Positions 7,456 to 16,324 of a DNA stretch of 64,000 bases are shown here, piece after piece. Source of the DNA: Promicromonospora citrea (GTDB taxonomy: Bacteria > Actinomycetota > Actinomycetes > Actinomycetales > Cellulomonadaceae); the NCBI RefSeq assembly GCF_013004695.1, contig NZ_JABEMG010000004.1:17397-81396 (forward strand), read 5' to 3'. The notes beneath the pieces are model-generated. The model was given only the letters and a program-made list of their open reading frames with translations. It was not told the origin of the DNA and ran no database searches. The translations under genes were made by a program, and so were the position numbers. Each line of letters opens with the position of its first letter. The first letter of the stretch is position 1.

Positions 7456-8829
7456 ATGATGCTCACGAAGACTGCGCGCCGGAAGGCGGCGCCCGCCGGA
7501 GCCGCGGCCGCGGTGCTGGCGCTCACGCTCACCGCCTGTGCCGGTGCCGGCGGCGGCAACAGCGGCACCTCGGGCGAGGACGGCGGCCCGGTCGAGCTGA
7601 CGCTCGCCACCGTCAACAACCCCCAGATGAAGGACATGGAGGAGCTCAAGTCCGCGTTCGAGGAGGAGCACCCCGACATCACGGTCAACTTCATCCAGAT
7701 GGAGGAGAACGACCTGCGTGACGCCGTCACCAAGGACGTCGCGACCGACGGCGGCCAGTACGACATCGTCACCGTCGGCTCCTACGAGGTGCCGATCTGG
7801 GCGCAGAACGGCTGGCTCGCCGACCTCACGCAGGACCTCGAGTCGGACGCCGACTACGACGTCGACGACCTGTTCCAGCCGGTCAAGGACGCGCTCACGG
7901 TGGACGGCTCGCTGTACGCCGTCCCGTTCTACGGCGAGTCCTCGATGCTCATGTACAACAAGGAGATCCTCGACGAGGCCGGCCTCACCGTGCCGGAGCA
8001 CCCGACCTGGCAGGAGGTCGCGGACATCGCCCGCGAGGTCGACTCCGACGAGGTCGACGGCATCTGCCTGCGCGGCAAGCCGGGCTGGGGCGAGGTCTTC
8101 GCGCCCCTGACCACGGTGGTGCAGACCTTCGGCGGCACCTGGTTCGACGAGAACTGGGACGCGCAGGTCAGCTCGCCCGAGTTCACCGAGGCCGTGCAGT
8201 TCTACGTCGACCTGGTCGAGGACGCCGGCGAGTCCGACCCGGTGTCCACCGGGTTCACCGAGTGCCTCAACAACGTGAGCCAGGGCCGCTCGGCGATGTG
8301 GGTCGACGCGACCGTCGCGGCCGGCCTGCTCGAGGACCCCGAGTCGTCCCAGGTCGCGGGCAAGATGGGCTACGCCCACGCGCCCGTCGTCGAGACCGAG
8401 GAGTCCGGCTGGCTCTGGTCGTGGAACCTCGCGATCCCCGAGACCACGCAGCACCGCGCCGAGGCTCTGGAGTTCATGAAGTGGGCCACGAGCAAGGAGT
8501 ACCACCAGCTCGTCGGTGAGGAGCTCGGCTGGAGCCGCGTGCCGCCGGGGGCCCGCACCTCGACCTACGAGATCCCCGAGTACCAGGAGGCGGCCGCCGC
8601 CTTCGCGCCCATCACGCGCGACATCATGCTCGCGGTGAACCCGGAGCAGCCCGGCGTCGCGCCCCAGCCGTGGACCGGCATCCAGTACGTCACGATCCCG
8701 GAGTTCCAGGACCTCGGGAACCAGGTCTCGCAGGACCTGGCCGACGTCTTCGCCGGGCGCAGCGAGCTCGGCCCCGTGCTCGACAACGCCCAGGAGCTCG
8801 CCCAGCAGGCGGGCGACGCCCAGAAGTAG
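7456..8829 (+). CDS. ABC transporter substrate-binding lipoprotein, polyol type
   Basis: 457 residues with a lipoprotein signal: a positively charged start, hydrophobic core and lipobox LTAC with Cys28 as the lipid anchor. The mature part is a family 1 extracellular sugar-binding protein. The C-terminal segment with PGVAPQPWTGIQYVTIPEFQ matches sorbitol/mannitol-binding proteins in my memory. ATG at 7456 follows GAAAGGG. It is followed by a stable stem-loop and two permease genes; no ATPase gene is present in the operon. Substrate (mannitol, sorbitol, arabitol or similar) is inferred from the downstream dehydrogenase. Confidence 0.88.
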   Translation: MMLTKTARRKAAPAGAAAAVLALTLTACAGAGGGNSGTSGEDGGPVELTLATVNNPQMKDMEELKSAFEEEHPDITVNFIQMEENDLRDAVTKDVATDGGQYDIVTVGSYEVPIWAQNGWLADLTQDLESDADYDVDDLFQPVKDALTVDGSLYAVPFYGESSMLMYNKEILDEAGLTVPEHPTWQEVADIAREVDSDEVDGICLRGKPGWGEVFAPLTTVVQTFGGTWFDENWDAQVSSPEFTEAVQFYVDLVEDAGESDPVSTGFTECLNNVSQGRSAMWVDATVAAGLLEDPESSQVAGKMGYAHAPVVETEESGWLWSWNLAIPETTQHRAEALEFMKWATSKEYHQLVGEELGWSRVPPGARTSTYEIPEYQEAAAAFAPITRDIMLAVNPEQPGVAPQPWTGIQYVTIPEFQDLGNQVSQDLADVFAGRSELGPVLDNAQELAQQAGDAQK

Positions 8830-8836
8830 CCGCACC

Positions 8837-8869
8837 GCGGGCGCGGGGAGCACGGCTCCCCGCGCCCGC
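8837..8869 (+). terminator. 15-bp perfect stem-loop between binding protein and permease genes
   Basis: GCGGGCGCGGGGAGC (8837-8851) is fully complementary to 8855-8869 with a 3-nt loop ACG. No T-tract follows. In sugar importers such stems after the binding-protein gene usually stabilise its mRNA or cause partial termination, giving more binding protein than permease. Confidence 0.75.
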
Positions 8870-8891
8870 AGGCCGAGCCCCAGGAGCTCTC

Positions 8892-9833
8892 ATGACCACC
8901 CTCGTGTCCCCGCCGGCGGCGAGACCGGCCCCGCAGCCCGTGCGCAGCACCGGCGGCAGGCGGCGGCAGCTCGCCGTCTCCCGCGCCCTGCTGTGGCCCG
9001 CACTGGCCACCTCGATCGTCCTGACCCAGATCCCGTTCGTCGTGACGATCTACTACTCCCTGCAGCGCTGGAACATGCTGCGCCCCGGCGACCGCGGCTT
9101 CACCGGGTTCGACAACTACGCCCGCGTGCTGAGCAACGGCTCGTTCCTCTCCTCGCTCGGCTCCACCGTCGCCGTCACCGGCACGTCGGTGGTGCTGTCC
9201 ACGCTGCTCGGCCTGCTGTTCGCCGTGCTGCTCGACCGGAAGTTCGTCGGCCGCGGCGTCGCCCGCACGCTCATGATCACGCCCTTCCTCGTCATGCCCG
9301 CCGCGGCGGCGCTCGTGTGGAAGTGGTCGATCCTCGACGCCGCCACCGGCATGGCCAACTGGGGCCTGTCCCTCGTCGGGCTGCCGCCCGTCGCGTGGAA
9401 CACCGAGGTGCCGATCGTCACGATCATCTTCGTGCTGACCTGGCAGTACACGCCGTTCGCCATGCTCATCCTGCTCGCGGGCCTGCAGGCCCAGAACAAG
9501 GACGTGCTTGAGGCGGCCGCCGTGGACGGCGCGGGCGTGTTCCGCACCTTCACCGCCATCACGCTGCCCCACCTGCGGCAGTACGTCGAGATCGCCGTGC
9601 TGCTCGCCTCGATCATGCTGCTGCAGGTCTTCGACCCCATCGCGATCATGACGCGCGGCACCGGCGGCACCAAGACGCTCTCCTACCTGCTCTACGAGCG
9701 GGCGTTCGTCGGCCTCGAGGTCGGCGAGGCCGCGGCGTACGGCGTCATGACCGTGCTGGTCACGATCCTCGTCGCGTCCGTGGCGCTGCGCACGCTCTTC
9801 AAGGTCTTCTCGAAGGAAGGGATCGACCGATGA
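8892..9833 (+). CDS. ABC transporter permease, polyol type (first)
   Basis: 313 residues, about six membrane segments. The cytoplasmic EAA loop that docks the ATPase is seen as EAAAVDGAGVFRTFTAITLP. The ATG at 8892 follows CAGGAG. It overlaps the second permease start by 4 bp, so the pair is translationally coupled. It forms the membrane channel with the next gene product and would work with an ATPase encoded elsewhere. Confidence 0.88.
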   Translation: MTTLVSPPAARPAPQPVRSTGGRRRQLAVSRALLWPALATSIVLTQIPFVVTIYYSLQRWNMLRPGDRGFTGFDNYARVLSNGSFLSSLGSTVAVTGTSVVLSTLLGLLFAVLLDRKFVGRGVARTLMITPFLVMPAAAALVWKWSILDAATGMANWGLSLVGLPPVAWNTEVPIVTIIFVLTWQYTPFAMLILLAGLQAQNKDVLEAAAVDGAGVFRTFTAITLPHLRQYVEIAVLLASIMLLQVFDPIAIMTRGTGGTKTLSYLLYERAFVGLEVGEAAAYGVMTVLVTILVASVALRTLFKVFSKEGIDR

Positions 9834-10648
9834 TCACCTCACGTCTGCGCGGCACGCTCGTCACCGTGCTCACCTGGGTGCTCGTGCTCGGGTTCTTCTT
9901 CCCGGTCGCCTGGATGGTGTTCACCGCCTTCAAGCCCGAGCACCAGGCCGCCACCGTGCCGCCGACGTTCGCGCCCGAGCTCACGCTCGACGGGTTCCAG
10001 GCCGTGTTCGACCGCGGCATGCTGCCGTACCTGATCAACTCGTTCAGCGCGAGCGTCGGGTCCACGCTGCTGGTGCTCGCGCTCGCCGTCCCCGCGGCGT
10101 ACGCGCTGAGCATCCGGCCCATCGAGAACGTGCGCGATGCGCTGTTCTTCTTCATCTCGACCCGCTTCATGCCCGTCGCGGCGTCGATCATCCCCGTCTA
10201 CCTGCTCCTGCAGTCGGTCGGCGGGCTCGACAACATCACGTGGCTGACCGTCCTGTACGTCGGCGTCAACCTGCCGATCGCCGTCTGGATGATGCGGTCC
10301 TTCCTCGCCGAGGTGCCGCGCGAGATCATCGAGGCCGCCCAGCTCGACGGCGCCCGCCTCGGCACCGAGATCTTCCGCGTCGTGCTGCCGATCGTGCTGC
10401 CCGGCGTCGCCGCGGCCGGCCTCATCTGCTTCATCTTCGCGTGGAACGAGTACTTCCTCGCCAACCTGCTCACGGCCCAGGTCGCGCGCACCACCCCGCC
10501 GTTCCTCACCAGCTTCGTCGACGGGCGCGGGCAGTTCCTCGCCGTGCTGTCCGCCGCCGCGACGGTCGCCATCGTGCCCGTCGTGCTGGCCGGCTGGGTC
10601 GCGCAGAAGCAGCTCGTCCGTGGCCTGGCGATGGGGGCGATCAAGTGA
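9830..10648 (+). CDS. ABC transporter permease, polyol type (second)
   Basis: 272 residues with six predicted membrane segments and the EAA motif EAAQLDGARLGTEIFRVVLP. It starts at the ATGA overlap with the first permease and itself overlaps the dehydrogenase start (GTGA), so three genes are tightly coupled. The family (MalG-like) forms half of the channel of carbohydrate importers. Confidence 0.88.
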   Translation: MITSRLRGTLVTVLTWVLVLGFFFPVAWMVFTAFKPEHQAATVPPTFAPELTLDGFQAVFDRGMLPYLINSFSASVGSTLLVLALAVPAAYALSIRPIENVRDALFFFISTRFMPVAASIIPVYLLLQSVGGLDNITWLTVLYVGVNLPIAVWMMRSFLAEVPREIIEAAQLDGARLGTEIFRVVLPIVLPGVAAAGLICFIFAWNEYFLANLLTAQVARTTPPFLTSFVDGRGQFLAVLSAAATVAIVPVVLAGWVAQKQLVRGLAMGAIK

Positions 10649-12132
10649 CGCTCGATCTCGCCGGTACGACGGCGGCGCAGGCCCCCGCCCGGGACGGCGC
10701 CGTCGGGCTGCCGCCGTACGACCGCACGGGGCTGCGCCCCGGCATCGTGCACCTCGGCGTCGGCGGGTTCCACCGCGCGCACCAGGCGCTCGCCGTCGAC
10801 GAGCTGCTGCGCCGCGGCGAGGCCCGCGACTGGGCGATCTGCGGCGTCGGCCTGCTGCCGGGCGACGCCGCGATGCGCGACGCGCTCGTGCCGCAGGACG
10901 GGCGCTACACGCTCGTCACCAAGCACCCGGACGGCGCGCTCGAGGCCCGGGTCGTCGGCAGTCTCGTGGAGTACCTCTACGCGCCAGACGACCCGGAGGC
11001 GGTGCTCGAGCGGCTCGCCGACCCGGCCACCCGGATCGTGTCGCTGACGATCACCGAGGGCGGGTACAACTTCGACCAGGTGACGGGCGAGTTCGACGCG
11101 ACGGCGCCCGCCGTCGTCGCCGACGCCCGCCCCGGCGCCGTGCCCACCACCGTGTTCGGCTACGTGGTCGAGGCCCTGGCCCGACGCCGGGCGCGCGGCG
11201 TGCCGCCGTTCACCGTCATGTCCTGCGACAACGTGCAGGGCAACGGCGACAAGGCCCGCGCCGTCTTCTCGGCGTTCGCGGCGCTGCGCGACCCGGGGCT
11301 CGGCGCCTGGGTGCGCGACACCGTCGCGTTCCCCAGCTCGATGGTGGACCGGATCACGCCCGTCACCACCGACGAGGACCGGGCGCTCGTGCGCGAGTGG
11401 TTCGGCGTCGTCGACCGGTGGCCCGTGGTCGCGGAGCCGTTCTTCCAGTGGGTGCTGGAGGACGACTTCCCGCTCGGCCGACCGCCCCTGCAGGACGCGG
11501 GCGTGCAGCTCGTGGACGACGTGGAGCCGTACGAGCTCATGAAGCTGCGGCTGCTCAACGTGGGCCACCAGGCGCTGGCCTATCTGGGGTGGCTGAGCGG
11601 CTACCGGTACGCGCACGAGGCCGTGGCGGACCCGCTGCTGGCCCGGTTCGTGCGCGACTACATGGACGAGGCGACGCCGACGCTGCGTCCCGTGCCCGGC
11701 GTCGACCTCGAGGAGTACAAGACGACGCTGCTGGAGCGGTTCGGCAACCCGGCCGTGCGCGACACGCTCGCGCGGCTGTGCGCCGAGACCTCCGACCGCA
11801 TCCCGAAGTGGCTCGTGCCGGTCGTGCGCGAGCGGCTGCGCACCGGGGGCGACGTGACGCGGGCCGCCGCGATCGTCGCGAGCTGGGCGCGCTACGCCGA
11901 GGGCACCGACGAGCAGGGCGCGCCGATCGAGGTGGTCGACCGGCTCGCCGACACGCTCGGGGAACGTGCCCGCGCGCAGCGCGACGGCGACCCGCTCGCG
12001 TTCCTGCGCGACCCGGCGCTGTTCGGCGACCTGGTCGACGAGCCCCGCTTCACCGGCCCGTACCTCGAGGCGCTCGGGACGCTGCACCGGGCGGGTGCCC
12101 AGGCGACGCTCAAGCAGCTCGTGGAGGGCTGA
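10645..12132 (+). CDS. Mannitol 2-dehydrogenase family oxidoreductase
   Basis: 495 residues, the usual length for long-chain polyol dehydrogenases. The N-terminal NAD-binding domain begins with IVHLGVGGFHRAHQA, and the C-terminal domain has the catalytic K-x4-N-x2-H set as KLRLLNVGH, giving Lys300, Asn305 and His308, the same spacing as the Pseudomonas enzyme. The reaction is NAD-dependent oxidation of a polyol such as mannitol to fructose. The GTG start at 10645 overlaps the permease stop, placing the enzyme in the import operon. Exact substrate is not known. Confidence 0.88.
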   Translation: MTLDLAGTTAAQAPARDGAVGLPPYDRTGLRPGIVHLGVGGFHRAHQALAVDELLRRGEARDWAICGVGLLPGDAAMRDALVPQDGRYTLVTKHPDGALEARVVGSLVEYLYAPDDPEAVLERLADPATRIVSLTITEGGYNFDQVTGEFDATAPAVVADARPGAVPTTVFGYVVEALARRRARGVPPFTVMSCDNVQGNGDKARAVFSAFAALRDPGLGAWVRDTVAFPSSMVDRITPVTTDEDRALVREWFGVVDRWPVVAEPFFQWVLEDDFPLGRPPLQDAGVQLVDDVEPYELMKLRLLNVGHQALAYLGWLSGYRYAHEAVADPLLARFVRDYMDEATPTLRPVPGVDLEEYKTTLLERFGNPAVRDTLARLCAETSDRIPKWLVPVVRERLRTGGDVTRAAAIVASWARYAEGTDEQGAPIEVVDRLADTLGERARAQRDGDPLAFLRDPALFGDLVDEPRFTGPYLEALGTLHRAGAQATLKQLVEG

Positions 12133-12135
12133 GGC

Positions 12136-12783
12136 TCAGCTCGCCAGGCCCGTGCGGAAGGCGTGCACCACGGCCTGCACGCGGTCGCGCAGCCCGAGCT
12201 TGGTCAGGATGCGCGACACGTACGTCTTGACCGTCTCCTGGCTGATGACGAGCCGCTCGGCGATCTCGGCGTTCGACAGGCCGTCGGCGATGAGCCGGAG
12301 CACCTCGAGCTCACGCGGGGTCAGGCCGGAGTCGTCAGGGGCGCCAGGGGGCCGGATCCGCTCGGCGTACCGGCCCACCAGCCGGCGGGTCACCTCGGGG
12401 GCCAGCAGCGCGGCCCCCGAGGCGACCGTGCGGACGCCCTGCAGGATCTGCGCCGCCGGGGCGTCCTTGAGCAGGAAGCCGCTCGCCCCGGCGCGCAGCG
12501 CCTCGTAGACGTACTCGTCGAGGTTGAACGTCGTCACCACGAGCACCTTGACCGGCTGCTCGACGCCCGCCCCGGCGAGCAGCCGGGTCGCCTCGATGCC
12601 GTCGAGCACGGGCATGCGCACGTCCATCACGACGAGGTCCGGCCGCAGCCTGCGCGCGAGGTCGACGGCGGCGCGCCCGTCGCCGCACTCGCCGACCACC
12701 TCGATGTCGGGCTGCGCGTCGAGGATCGTCGCGAACCCGGTACGGATCAGCACCTGGTCGTCGCACACCAGCACCCGGATCAT
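12136..12783 (-). CDS. NarL/LuxR-type response regulator
   Basis: 215 residues. The receiver domain (1-120) has the acidic pair CDDQ near the start, the phosphoacceptor Asp in VVMDVRMP and the conserved Lys in LLKD. The C-terminal domain carries a LuxR helix-turn-helix (LTPRELEVLRLIADGLSNAEIA). It overlaps the kinase gene by 4 bp, so the pair forms a two-component system. The target is unknown; the CPBP protease gene at the head of the operon is a candidate. Confidence 0.92.
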   Translation of the reverse strand: MIRVLVCDDQVLIRTGFATILDAQPDIEVVGECGDGRAAVDLARRLRPDLVVMDVRMPVLDGIEATRLLAGAGVEQPVKVLVVTTFNLDEYVYEALRAGASGFLLKDAPAAQILQGVRTVASGAALLAPEVTRRLVGRYAERIRPPGAPDDSGLTPRELEVLRLIADGLSNAEIAERLVISQETVKTYVSRILTKLGLRDRVQAVVHAFRTGLAS

Positions 12784-13997
12784 GCGCGACCCGCCGCGGC
12801 CGGGGGCACCGGGGCGCCCGTCGGGATCGTGGCGCTCACGGCGAAGCCGCCGCCGGCCGTGGGGCCCGCGGCGAGCGCTCCGCCCACGGCGTCCACGCGC
12901 TCCCGCAGGCCAGCCAGACCGCGCCCGCTCCCGCGCGGCGCGCGGCGGCGCAGGTCGGCGGCTGCCGCCGTCGTCACCTCCACGGAGATCTCCCGCTCGT
13001 CGTGCCGGACGCGTACGGCGGTCGCGGCGCCGGGCGCGTGCTTGAGGGCGTTGGTCAGGGCCTCCTGGACCACGCGGTAGGCCACGAGCTCGGCGCTGCC
13101 GGAGTCGTGGGCCGGCGTGCCCTCCCGCACGAGCTCGACGGGCTGGCCCGCCTGCCGGGTGTGCTCGACGAGCGTGTCCAGCTCGCCCGTCGACGGCGTC
13201 CGGGCGGGGCCCGGCGCTGTGTCCTCGTGCCCCGGGTCGAGCACGTCGAGCAGGTGGCGCAGGTCGGTGATCGCGCGGCGGCCGGTCCCGGTCACGGCGT
13301 CGAGCGTCTGCTCGAGACGGTCCGGGGCCGCCGTCAGGTACCGCGCCGCCTCCGCCTGCACCACCATCGCCGTGACGTGGTGGGTCACCACGTCGTGCAG
13401 CTCGCGCGCGATGCGGGAGCGCTCGGCCGTGCGCGTCTCCTCGGCCACGCGGAGCCGGCGCTCGGCGTCGGCCGCCCGGGTCGACCGCAGCCAGGCGCCC
13501 GCGGCCCAGATGACGGCCAGCGCGACGAAGAACGTCACGTACTCGTCCGGCCGCTCGTCGGCGCCGAGCCGGTCGAGGGTCACCGCGAGCGCGACGTACG
13601 CCGCGGCGAGCAGCCCCGCCACGAGCGCCCGGCGCCGGGCGAGGTGGACACCCGTGCTCAGCAGCGCGACCGGGAAGGCGTTGCACGCGAACGACGGGTA
13701 CGCCAGCAGCTGCGCGAGGGCGAACCCGCCGGAGACCAGCAGGACGCAGACGACGGGCCGGCGGCGCCGCACCGCCAGCGGCAGCGTCAGCAGCGCCATC
13801 GCCAGGAGCGCCCACCCGTCCAGCGGACGCGCGGGCAGGTCGCCGAGCCGCGTGCCGTACTCCCGCAGCACCGGCACGAAGCCGGCGCCGAGGTGCAGCA
13901 GGGCGAGGGGGAGGTCCCGGACGGTGACGTCGAGCCGGTGCCAGCGGTCGAGCGCACCGGACAGCCACCGTCCGGGGGAGGACGTCAGGTCGGTCAC
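12780..13997 (-). CDS. Sensor histidine kinase (NarL-partner type)
   Basis: 405 residues. About five hydrophobic segments fill residues 25-170, followed by the dimerisation helix with the phosphoacceptor His in RIARELHDVVTHH and a HATPase domain with the N box VVQEALTNALKHAP and the G box GSGRGLAGLRERV. The kinase responds to an unknown membrane or envelope signal and phosphorylates the adjacent regulator. GTG start, overlapping the CPBP gene by 4 bp. Confidence 0.9.
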   Translation of the reverse strand: MTDLTSSPGRWLSGALDRWHRLDVTVRDLPLALLHLGAGFVPVLREYGTRLGDLPARPLDGWALLAMALLTLPLAVRRRRPVVCVLLVSGGFALAQLLAYPSFACNAFPVALLSTGVHLARRRALVAGLLAAAYVALAVTLDRLGADERPDEYVTFFVALAVIWAAGAWLRSTRAADAERRLRVAEETRTAERSRIARELHDVVTHHVTAMVVQAEAARYLTAAPDRLEQTLDAVTGTGRRAITDLRHLLDVLDPGHEDTAPGPARTPSTGELDTLVEHTRQAGQPVELVREGTPAHDSGSAELVAYRVVQEALTNALKHAPGAATAVRVRHDEREISVEVTTAAAADLRRRAPRGSGRGLAGLRERVDAVGGALAAGPTAGGGFAVSATIPTGAPVPPAAAGRA

Positions 13998-14830
13998 GCG
14001 GGGAGCCTAGCGGCGTCCCGCGCCGCGCGGGCCGAGCGCCGCAGCGGCACGATCTCGCCGCGCCGGTGCGCGACCACGAGGAAGACGACGGCGGTCGCCG
14101 CGCAGAGCAGCACCGAGAACACGCTGCCCTCCGGCCCGAACGCTCCGCCCGTGACGAGCACGTTCCCCGACGTCGCGGCGTCGAGCAGGCCCTGCGGCGT
14201 GTCGTTGCCCGACACCTCCGTCGAGAACAGCGCGCTGCCCGCGACGTTCCAGCCGAGGTGCAGGCCGATGGGCACCCACAGGCGGCGGGTCGCGACGTAC
14301 GCAGCGGTCAGCATGCCGCCGGCCTCGATGGCGATGGCGATCGCGCCCCACAGGGTCGCGTGGGGGTTGAGCAGGTGCGCCAGCCCGAACAGCAGGCCGG
14401 TCAGGGCCAGGGCGGCCCAGGTGCCGAGCCATCCCTCGGCGAACCGGAAGAGGACGCCGCGCCACAGCAGCTCCTCCGTCACGGCGACGCCGGCCATGAA
14501 GCCGAGCAGCCCCAGCGCGCCCGGCACCGTGCCGAGCCCGTGCACCGTGTAGCCCCCGAAGGCCGCGATGATGCCGATGACGGCGGAGAACACGCCGAGG
14601 CCGAGCAGGGTACCGAGGCCCAGCGACCGGGCGGCGCCGTCGGCGGCGAGCTCGGTCACCGCACGGCGCTCGGTGCGCCGCACCACCCAGGCGTAGAGGG
14701 CGAGGCCCGCGACCGCGGTCGCCAGGCCGACGACGACCGTCAGCCACGGGTCGTCCTGCACGAGGACGAGGGCCTGCCCGCCCAGGAACGAGACGGCCAC
14801 GACCGCCACCAGCTGCCACACCAGACGCAC
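13994..14830 (-). CDS. CPBP family intramembrane metalloprotease
   Basis: 278 residues with about eight membrane segments. The conserved CPBP/Abi motifs are present: EELLWRG (paired glutamates), FGLAHLLNP and the late HLGWN. Members cleave or help process membrane substrates in type II CAAX fashion or in bacteriocin immunity. It heads an operon with the kinase and regulator, so the protease may be part of signal sensing or be controlled by them. Confidence 0.85.
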   Translation of the reverse strand: MRLVWQLVAVVAVSFLGGQALVLVQDDPWLTVVVGLATAVAGLALYAWVVRRTERRAVTELAADGAARSLGLGTLLGLGVFSAVIGIIAAFGGYTVHGLGTVPGALGLLGFMAGVAVTEELLWRGVLFRFAEGWLGTWAALALTGLLFGLAHLLNPHATLWGAIAIAIEAGGMLTAAYVATRRLWVPIGLHLGWNVAGSALFSTEVSGNDTPQGLLDAATSGNVLVTGGAFGPEGSVFSVLLCAATAVVFLVVAHRRGEIVPLRRSARAARDAARLPA

Positions 14831-14961
14831 GACGACTCCTTCTTTCGGTTCCGACTTCCGTACCCCGAACGCTAGGGAGACCGGCCCCGCCGGGTCGTCA
14901 CCGCGGGGTGGGCAATCGGGGTCGCTCGCACGGGGGACACGGACCGCGCGAGACTGGGGGC

Positions 14962-15552
14962 GTGCAGACCGTGCTGGACACCCTTCGCGCCGAGCTCGTC
15001 GCCCACCCGTCGAACGCGTGGGCCCGCGAGCTCGGCTGGCAGCCCCTGTACGCCGCGGCTCCCGGCGCGCGCGTCGTCGTCGTCGGGCAGGCGCCCGGCC
15101 GCAAGGCGCAGGCCAGCGGCGTGCCGTGGGACGACGCGAGCGGCGTGCGCCTGCGCGCGTGGCTCGGCGTCCCGGACGAGGTGTTCTACGACCCCGCGCG
15201 GTTCGCGATCCTGCCCATGGACTTCTGGTACCCGGGCAAGGGCACCTCGGGCGACCTGCCGCCGCGCCCGGACTTCGCGCCGCTGTGGCACCACAGGATC
15301 CTCGCCGAGCTGCCGGACGTGCGGCTCATGGTGCTCGTCGGCGCCTACGCCCAGAGGTACTACCTCGGGGCGCGGGCGCGGGGCACCCTCACGGAGACGG
15401 TCAGGGCCTGGGCCGAGTACCTGCCCGACGCGCTCCCGCTGGTGCACCCGTCGCCGCTGAACTTCCGCTGGCTCACCCGCAACCCGTGGTTCGAGCAGGA
15501 GGTCGTGCCGGCCCTCCGGACGCGGGTCGCTGAGGCGCTGGGGGAGGGATGA
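14962..15552 (+). CDS. Uracil-DNA glycosylase family protein
   Basis: About 196 residues. VVVGQAPGRKAQASGVPW corresponds to the G(E/Q)xPGxxE..G.PF active-site block of the superfamily, and LPLVHPSPLNFRW to the second HPSP motif. The catalytic acid position is replaced (no Asp or Glu in the first block), so activity is uncertain. It would remove uracil or related lesions from DNA. The GTG at 14962 is chosen since GAGACT lies 6 nt upstream, giving a possible leaderless start; an ATG at 14908 would add 18 residues of poor quality. Confidence 0.75.
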   Translation: MQTVLDTLRAELVAHPSNAWARELGWQPLYAAAPGARVVVVGQAPGRKAQASGVPWDDASGVRLRAWLGVPDEVFYDPARFAILPMDFWYPGKGTSGDLPPRPDFAPLWHHRILAELPDVRLMVLVGAYAQRYYLGARARGTLTETVRAWAEYLPDALPLVHPSPLNFRWLTRNPWFEQEVVPALRTRVAEALGEG

Positions 15553-15555
15553 CGG

Positions 15556-16191
15556 TCAGCCCCGGTCAGCGCGGCTCGGCTCCCAGGCGAAGCCGTCGGG
15601 GTCGGTGACCTCGCCGAGGTCGCCCCGCAGCACGATCCGGTGCGAGCCCGACCCCTCGGGCGGCACGCCGGCGTCCTTGGCCAGGGCGCGGCGCTTGTAG
15701 AGGCCGAAGCCGATGGGGCTGTCGCCCATCGCGAAGTCGACGTACGAGCCGAAGCTCTTGCCGACCCGCAGGCCGTGCCCGGCGTAGAACGTCTTGCTCG
15801 CGCCGACGTCGGCCGCGCCGAGGAGCAGGACGACCTCGTCGATGCGGCGCTCGGCCGGGCGGGTGTCCTTCTTCGCGGACGTCGCGACCTTCCAGATCGC
15901 GCCGTCGGGCGCCTGGACGACGCCGCCGGTGCCCCACAGCGACTTCGCGACGGGGCGCAGCACGGTGGCGCCGGCGTCGACGGCGCCGTCGAACAGCGCC
16001 CTGACGTCGGCCGGCTGGCTCGCGATGACGGACAGGTGGTAGCCGCGGAACCCGCTGGTGGGGGCGTCGGACTCGCGCAGGTCCAGCCGGTCGCCGAGGT
16101 CGAAGGCCGTGTCGTAGAAGGTGCGGGCGGTGGTCAGGTCGGTCACCTCGAGCGTGACGGCGTGGATGTGCGGTGTGTCGGTGTGTGCCAT
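15556..16191 (-). CDS. VOC family (glyoxalase-like) protein
   Basis: 211 residues forming two vicinal-oxygen-chelate modules: residues about 8-105 (HAVTLEVTDLTTARTFYDTAF) and 118-205 (EVVLLLGAADVGASKTFYAGHGL). Such proteins bind a metal and act as lyases, dioxygenases or resistance proteins, but many actinobacterial copies are uncharacterised. It converges on the glycosylase gene with 3 bp between stops. Upstream lies the oligosaccharide importer in the opposite direction. Confidence 0.8.
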   Translation of the reverse strand: MAHTDTPHIHAVTLEVTDLTTARTFYDTAFDLGDRLDLRESDAPTSGFRGYHLSVIASQPADVRALFDGAVDAGATVLRPVAKSLWGTGGVVQAPDGAIWKVATSAKKDTRPAERRIDEVVLLLGAADVGASKTFYAGHGLRVGKSFGSYVDFAMGDSPIGFGLYKRRALAKDAGVPPEGSGSHRIVLRGDLGEVTDPDGFAWEPSRADRG

Positions 16192-16248
16192 GCCTCCGAC
16201 GCTAGGTCCGAGCCCCGGGTCGGCGCTTCTCGATTCCTGACCGGCTGG

Positions 16249-16277
16249 TTGACTCCCGATTTACAGCGCTGTAAATT
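16249..16277 (+). promoter_or_regulatory. Promoter with overlapping LacI-type operator
   Basis: TTGACT at 16249-16254 and TAAATT at 16272-16277 have a 17-bp spacer. The perfect 18-bp palindrome ATTTACAGCGCTGTAAAT (16259-16276) covers the spacer and most of the -10. A bound repressor would block RNA polymerase. The LacI-type gene at the end of this cluster (21861-22880) is the likely partner. Confidence 0.75.
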
Positions 16278-16324
16278 CCGGGCGGTCGCCGCGAGCAACG
16301 GAGTTCGAGCAGGGAGAAGCATCG

